NCBI GenBank assembly: GCA_002350705.1
Contig: DEFH01000052.1
Location: forward strand, 7,531-71,530
Length of the DNA stretch: 64,000 nt
Origin: Ruminococcaceae bacterium UBA2857
Lineage (GTDB): Bacteria; Bacillota; Clostridia; Oscillospirales; Acutalibacteraceae
Reading direction: 5' to 3'
In this document: piece after piece, positions 60,829 through 64,000 of the stretch
Position numbering within the stretch: the stretch's first letter is position 1
How the letters are laid out: every line of letters starts with the position of its first letter
Notes under the pieces: model-generated
Seen by the model: only the letters and a program-made list of their open reading frames with translations
Database searches by the model: none
What the model was told of the DNA's origin: nothing
Position numbers and translations under genes: made by a program

Positions 60829-62487
60829 TTACTCTCTTGCCTTCTTCACCTTGCGGTTTACAACAACGCCGCCGGCAATAGCAACGAGTACAAGACCAAG
60901 AATAACAATCATTTCATTGTTGAAAGTCAAACCTGTAGGAGGTGTGATGCTGTAAGTATTAGTAAAGTCAACTCTGTTTTCGCCAATATCGTCTCCATTT
61001 TCATCCTGTTTAATTTCAACTGCTTCACCTGTCGCAGTAAGGTCTGTTTTATATCTTCCAGCTGTTGTTGTTGGAGCTTTTGCACCCTCAGTAACACTTA
61101 CAGAACCTGTATAATATTCTTCACCTTTTTCTGTGATAGTATAAGTAACACCCGCCGGAAGAGTAAACACTGCTTCATTATCATTTTGAAGCTTAAATTC
61201 ATAAGGTACACCATAATCAATCACAGTTTCACCCATCTTAACTGTTCCTGAAACGCTCGGGTCATTAAATGTAATTGTAAATGTAAATTCTTTGGTAGCA
61301 TTTTCAGGTTTGCCCTCAACTGTCTTTGCAACAGTCAGTTTTGTCATAGGCATATACTCATTATTAAATTCAAGCTCTGATTTTGCAAGAGGATCTGCAT
61401 TGTTCTCATCTGTTGTGATAAAATAATTGGTAAGTACCAACTGATTTGAACTGTTCTCTTCGATTGTCATATAAAGATAATAAACTGTATCATCATAAGT
61501 CCAGTTGGCTTTTGATGTGTTTGTTTCAGTAATTTTATACTTATAAACACCGCCTAAATTAAAGCTGTATACATCTTCCGGAAGAGTTACAGACTTTTCA
61601 CGTGCATCCTTTGTGCTATCTGTATCTTTAAAAGTCAATGTCAAATTGCCAATATCAGGTCCTTTTCCGTGTCCGGCATCAATTGCTTCAAATTTAAAGG
61701 TAAATGTTTCATCAAGCATAACATCTGCTGTCGCAACTTTCTTTGTCAGCTTAACTTTTGTCAGGTCTACTACTTTATTAGTCTCAACAGATGATTCATC
61801 ATAAACGGCATAAAGTTTCAAATCACTTTTTACTGCTGTTTCAAAATTATATGCTTCTCCACCGGGAGTTAAAGACCAGTGATTAAACTCATAACTACCC
61901 TTTGTAGGATTTGTTGCAGGAGCTGTTACTGTTGCATCTTCATCTACAGTAACAGGTGTACCATAAACTGTACCATTATTATAGAATGTAACAGTAAACG
62001 TTTTACCTTCCTTATAAGTTGATGTAAGCTTTGTCTCACCTACTAAATCGTCCAATTGTACATCTACATTACTTATGAAATCAATATCCAATCCAAATTC
62101 ATAACTTGTATTTTCTTTAAAACCATCTTTACACTCAAAAACGATTGAAAGTATGGTTCCATCTTTCTCAACGGTAAAGCCGTCACTATTGTAAATGCTA
62201 AACCAGTTTTCATACGGGTTGTAATCTCCAAGCATTAACCCTGATGAATAAAATTTATAATCTACTAAGTCTGCATTATAAGTAAGTTTTGCATCCATGC
62301 TTCCAATATCTTCAAGCTTTTCATTAGCAACTAATTTAACAAGAATTTTTTCTTCATTTCTTTCGGTAACAAGCTTAACCTTTGGTTCTTCTTCTCCTTC
62401 GGCTGATACCATCACCGCACTTCCAAACATAGATATTATCAGCACCAATACTGATAACAGTGACAGCCATCTTCTTTTTGTTTTCAT
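60829..62487 (-). CDS. Major-pilin-like protein with cohesin-like N domain and PPTG sorting signal
   Basis: About 552 residues. Signal peptide (1-29); a cohesin-like beta domain (about 33-155: ILVKLVANEKLEDIGSMDAK, LTYNADLVDY, DGTILSIVFECKDG); one InlB/Flg_new repeat (about 160-232, FTVTFYNNGTVYG, YEFNHWSL); a streptococcal-type isopeptide pilin domain (about 240-385, LTKKV, YKITE, FNNEY supplying Lys, Glu, Asn); a second isopeptide domain (about 386-515, VAKTV, YTITEKG, DFTNTY); then the sorting signal TPPTG, a span, and the tail NRKVKKARE. The start is the ATG nine bases after AAAGGA. The cohesin call is from the strand pattern only. Confidence 0.85.
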   Translation of the reverse strand: MKTKRRWLSLLSVLVLIISMFGSAVMVSAEGEEEPKVKLVTERNEEKILVKLVANEKLEDIGSMDAKLTYNADLVDYKFYSSGLMLGDYNPYENWFSIYNSDGFTVEKDGTILSIVFECKDGFKENTSYEFGLDIDFISNVDVQLDDLVGETKLTSTYKEGKTFTVTFYNNGTVYGTPVTVDEDATVTAPATNPTKGSYEFNHWSLTPGGEAYNFETAVKSDLKLYAVYDESSVETNKVVDLTKVKLTKKVATADVMLDETFTFKFEAIDAGHGKGPDIGNLTLTFKDTDSTKDAREKSVTLPEDVYSFNLGGVYKYKITETNTSKANWTYDDTVYYLYMTIEENSSNQLVLTNYFITTDENNADPLAKSELEFNNEYMPMTKLTVAKTVEGKPENATKEFTFTITFNDPSVSGTVKMGETVIDYGVPYEFKLQNDNEAVFTLPAGVTYTITEKGEEYYTGSVSVTEGAKAPTTTAGRYKTDLTATGEAVEIKQDENGDDIGENRVDFTNTYSITPPTGLTFNNEMIVILGLVLVAIAGGVVVNRKVKKARE

Positions 62488-62513
62488 AGCGTTCATTCCT
62501 TTTCTAAAAATAA

Positions 62514-62542
62514 ATTTTATTAACTAAAATACTTTCCCACAA
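62514..62542 (-). promoter_or_regulatory. Weak promoter candidate ahead of the pilin gene
   Basis: TTGTGG (62542-62537), 17 bp, TAAAAT (62519-62514). Good -10, poor -35. A CAAAAGAG/CTCTTTTG stem (62540-62577) stands just upstream and could end or slow the upstream transcript. Confidence 0.4.
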
Positions 62543-62614
62543 AAGAGAAGAAAACACAAACATTTCCTGCTCTTTTGCAGATTGTATTTTGGTTCAGCAT
62601 TAGCGACAAGTTTC

Positions 62615-64000
62615 TTAACCTGCCAAATCCCACATAAATGTTTCATACTTACCGGATACTCTGCTGGAATACAGTGTATCTTTGCCGTTTATTCTACCAT
62701 TCACTTGTACATCACCAACAAGAAACTCCAGATTATTTTTGAATGGCTCGTATTTTCCTGATACTCTTGATATGTACAAAGTATCCTTACCATTAATTCT
62801 ACCATCAAGCGTTACATCACCCTTTAATGCAACTGTCAAACTAATGTCACTGTCTGTAACATTAACAACAAACTGATATTTGCCGTCTTCATTTTCAGTG
62901 CAGTAAAGACGCTTATAGGTATCATCGCTGTTATGAATGGCAACTACACAGGCTAAATCAGCTTCTGCAGTAAACTCTACAGTTCCTCTGTAGTATTTTC
63001 CCGAAATAATGCTTGAAGAAGCCTTACCTTTGGTGTAGTTCTCAACAAATATGCGGAAACCTGTTTGTTTTGAAGTATACTTTGCCATATAAGTTACATT
63101 TTTCTGAACCGGCTGCATCTCTGTTAGCCAGCCATCAAATATGTAACTGTATTTTTCATCGTCATCTCTTGTTGGTACTTCACCAGTATATCTAGGCATT
63201 GTTCCATAAGGAACATCAGTATCTGTTTTCAATACTGTTCCATCATAATTAACCCATGTTACAGTATAAGTTTTTGTACCATTATTATATACTGCCGTGT
63301 ATGTTACATCACCTGTTACAGCAACAACAGCAGGTGTCCAACCTGTAAATGTGTAATTGAACTGTGCTGTACTGTCTTTTTCGGGAGTTTCTCCATCATA
63401 ACTCGGCATTGTACCGTATGGTACATTTTCATCTGTTTCCAAAACACTGCCGTCCTCATCTGCCCATGTAACAGTATATGTATTGACTGTGAAAAAATAT
63501 GTTGCCGTATAAGTCGCATCGCCTGTTACTTCTGCAATTTCAGGTGACCAACCATTGAATATATAGGTATATTGGGCATCTGCTGCTTTGGTTGGCTCAC
63601 TTCCGGAATAAACAGGTACCGTACCATATGGCGTTGTGGCTGTTTGAAGGTCTGTACCGTCAGCATTTACAAACTTTACTGTATACCGATTAACAGTTTC
63701 AGTATAGACAGCTGTATAGATGGCAGCTTCTGTGACATCTGCAATTTCAGGCGACCAACCACTGAATGTATAGGTATACTGGGCGTCTGCGGCTTTTGTC
63801 GGGTCGGCAGGTTTTACAATATCATCTGCCAATGTGCCATAATCATATGACTTTGCCTCTTTCAGAACAGTTGTTCCGTCCTCGTCTACGAATGTAACCG
63901 TATACTTATTGACAGTTGATGTATATGTTGCCTTATAAACCACATTCCCTTTCACTTCTGTAATTTCAGGCGACCAACCGCTGAATGTATAGGTATACTG
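62615..64000 (-). CDS. InlB/Flg_new-repeat surface protein ending in dockerin-like module (partial, 5' end off the window)
   Basis: At least 461 residues of the C-terminal part. Four complete and one cut 70-residue beta-grasp repeats (each with YTVTF/W, DG, PYGT, YTFSGWSPE, YTAVY) are followed by a short beta domain (about 100 residues, FRIFVENYTKGK) and a duplicated F-hand module: GDVTLDGRINGKD and GDVQVNGRINGKD. There is no sorting signal or C-terminal membrane span. The N terminus, signal peptide and any binding domain lie outside the window. It stands first of the visible pilus genes, 128 bp before the pilin, and may be the adhesin. Confidence 0.9.
   Translation of the reverse strand, partial: QYTYTFSGWSPEITEVKGNVVYKATYTSTVNKYTVTFVDEDGTTVLKEAKSYDYGTLADDIVKPADPTKAADAQYTYTFSGWSPEIADVTEAAIYTAVYTETVNRYTVKFVNADGTDLQTATTPYGTVPVYSGSEPTKAADAQYTYIFNGWSPEIAEVTGDATYTATYFFTVNTYTVTWADEDGSVLETDENVPYGTMPSYDGETPEKDSTAQFNYTFTGWTPAVVAVTGDVTYTAVYNNGTKTYTVTWVNYDGTVLKTDTDVPYGTMPRYTGEVPTRDDDEKYSYIFDGWLTEMQPVQKNVTYMAKYTSKQTGFRIFVENYTKGKASSSIISGKYYRGTVEFTAEADLACVVAIHNSDDTYKRLYCTENEDGKYQFVVNVTDSDISLTVALKGDVTLDGRINGKDTLYISRVSGKYEPFKNNLEFLVGDVQVNGRINGKDTLYSSRVSGKYETFMWDLAG
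62618..62821 (-). other. Dockerin-like duplicated calcium-loop module
   Basis: Two copies, 35 residues apart, of an F-hand loop with ligands at positions 1, 3, 5, 9 and 12: D-V-T-L-D-G-R-I-N-G-K-D and D-V-Q-V-N-G-R-I-N-G-K-D, each followed by the identical helix TLY(I/S)SRVSGKY. Spacing and duplication are those of type I dockerins. Repeat 2 has Gln and Asn at ligand positions 3 and 5. Confidence 0.75.
63070..64000 (-). repeat. Tandem 70-codon InlB/Flg_new repeats
   Basis: Direct repeats with a period of about 205-220 bp; for example, the stretch around 63750-63780 recurs almost identically at 63968-64000. The units nearest the window edge are most alike at DNA level (recent duplication), and those near the dockerin are more diverged. 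Confidence 0.85.

Noticed and set aside
62945..64000. CRISPR-like repeats at the right edge
   Set aside because: The repeat units are about 210 bp, in frame, and encode Flg_new/InlB domains; there are no short identical repeats with spacers.

Overview
The window reads as the chromosome of a strictly anaerobic, low-to-medium GC Firmicute, most likely a Ruminococcus-like member of the Oscillospirales (Clostridia). The basis is a [FeFe]-hydrogenase maturation operon, NADP-type glutamate dehydrogenase, class I two-subunit fumarase, a SpoVM-like sporulation peptide, the SepF/DivIVA/IleS/LspA cluster, IreB, intrinsic terminators with long U-runs, near-consensus SigA promoters with 17-bp spacers, and dockerin-like and cohesin-like modules. 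Several genes appear to start with TTG placed behind a good Shine-Dalgarno. No rRNA, CRISPR array, prophage or transposase was seen.

Layout. 1-4.0 kb: purC-purF (minus; purF runs off the left edge) diverging from gdhA. 4.1-8.3 kb: a tiny membrane protein plus SpoVM, a PAP2 phosphatase, small unknowns, the NAD(P)HX repair enzyme and a lipoprotein. 8.4-15.2 kb: a four-gene operon ending in TelA (with a substrate-binding/VWA protein), a DUF2809 protein, an Na+-dependent NSS transporter and a TerB-like protein. 15.2-20.6 kb: PfkB kinase and GH25 muramidase (minus) diverging from fumarase alpha/beta and two paralogous membrane proteins. 20.7-24.3 kb: a YtrA-type GntR/ABC exporter/CPBP protease operon. 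24.4-34.9 kb: division, translation and tRNA-modification genes (rluD-like, lspA, ileS, divIVA, sepF, yggS, HlyD-like, miaA, udp, corA). 35-40.7 kb: a repeat-bearing lipoprotein, dnaE and an RNA methyltransferase. 40.7-45 kb: a TM1266-type regulator and hydE-hydG-hydF behind a leader that contains an intrinsic terminator. 45-49.6 kb: ireB, a ROK glucokinase, rlmH, an MBL hydrolase and murA. 49.9-55.7 kb: a seven-gene minus-strand operon (DUF951, prfA, unknown, Sua5, coaE, lytic transglycosylase, M18 peptidase). 55.8 kb: tRNA-Arg(CCG). 56.1-58.5 kb: a P1B-type metal ATPase with a small membrane partner. 58.6-64 kb: a surface-pilus locus.

The most interesting part is the right end (58.6-64 kb, minus strand). 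In transcription order it encodes: the C-terminal part of an InlB/Flg_new-repeat surface protein ending in a duplicated dockerin-like F-hand module; a major-pilin-like protein with an N-terminal cohesin-like region, two isopeptide-type pilin domains and a PPTG sorting signal; a smaller FctB-like protein; a class B sortase; and a signal-peptidase-I-like protein that keeps the serine but lacks the general-base lysine. This resembles the streptococcal FCT-3 pilus islands (class B sortase plus SipA), with the added possibility that an adhesin is held on the pilus by a cohesin-dockerin contact instead of a sortase bond. That link is an inference and is set out under findings with tests.

Other points for follow-up are a PacL-like small protein paired with a CtpC/MntX-type P-ATPase behind a consensus promoter and a palindromic operator, the attenuator-like leader of the hydrogenase-maturation operon, a 25-codon reading frame coupled to corA, a 27-bp inverted repeat between the GH25 and fumarase promoters, and a dispersed AT-rich palindromic repeat placed at the 3' ends of purC, sepF and hydE.
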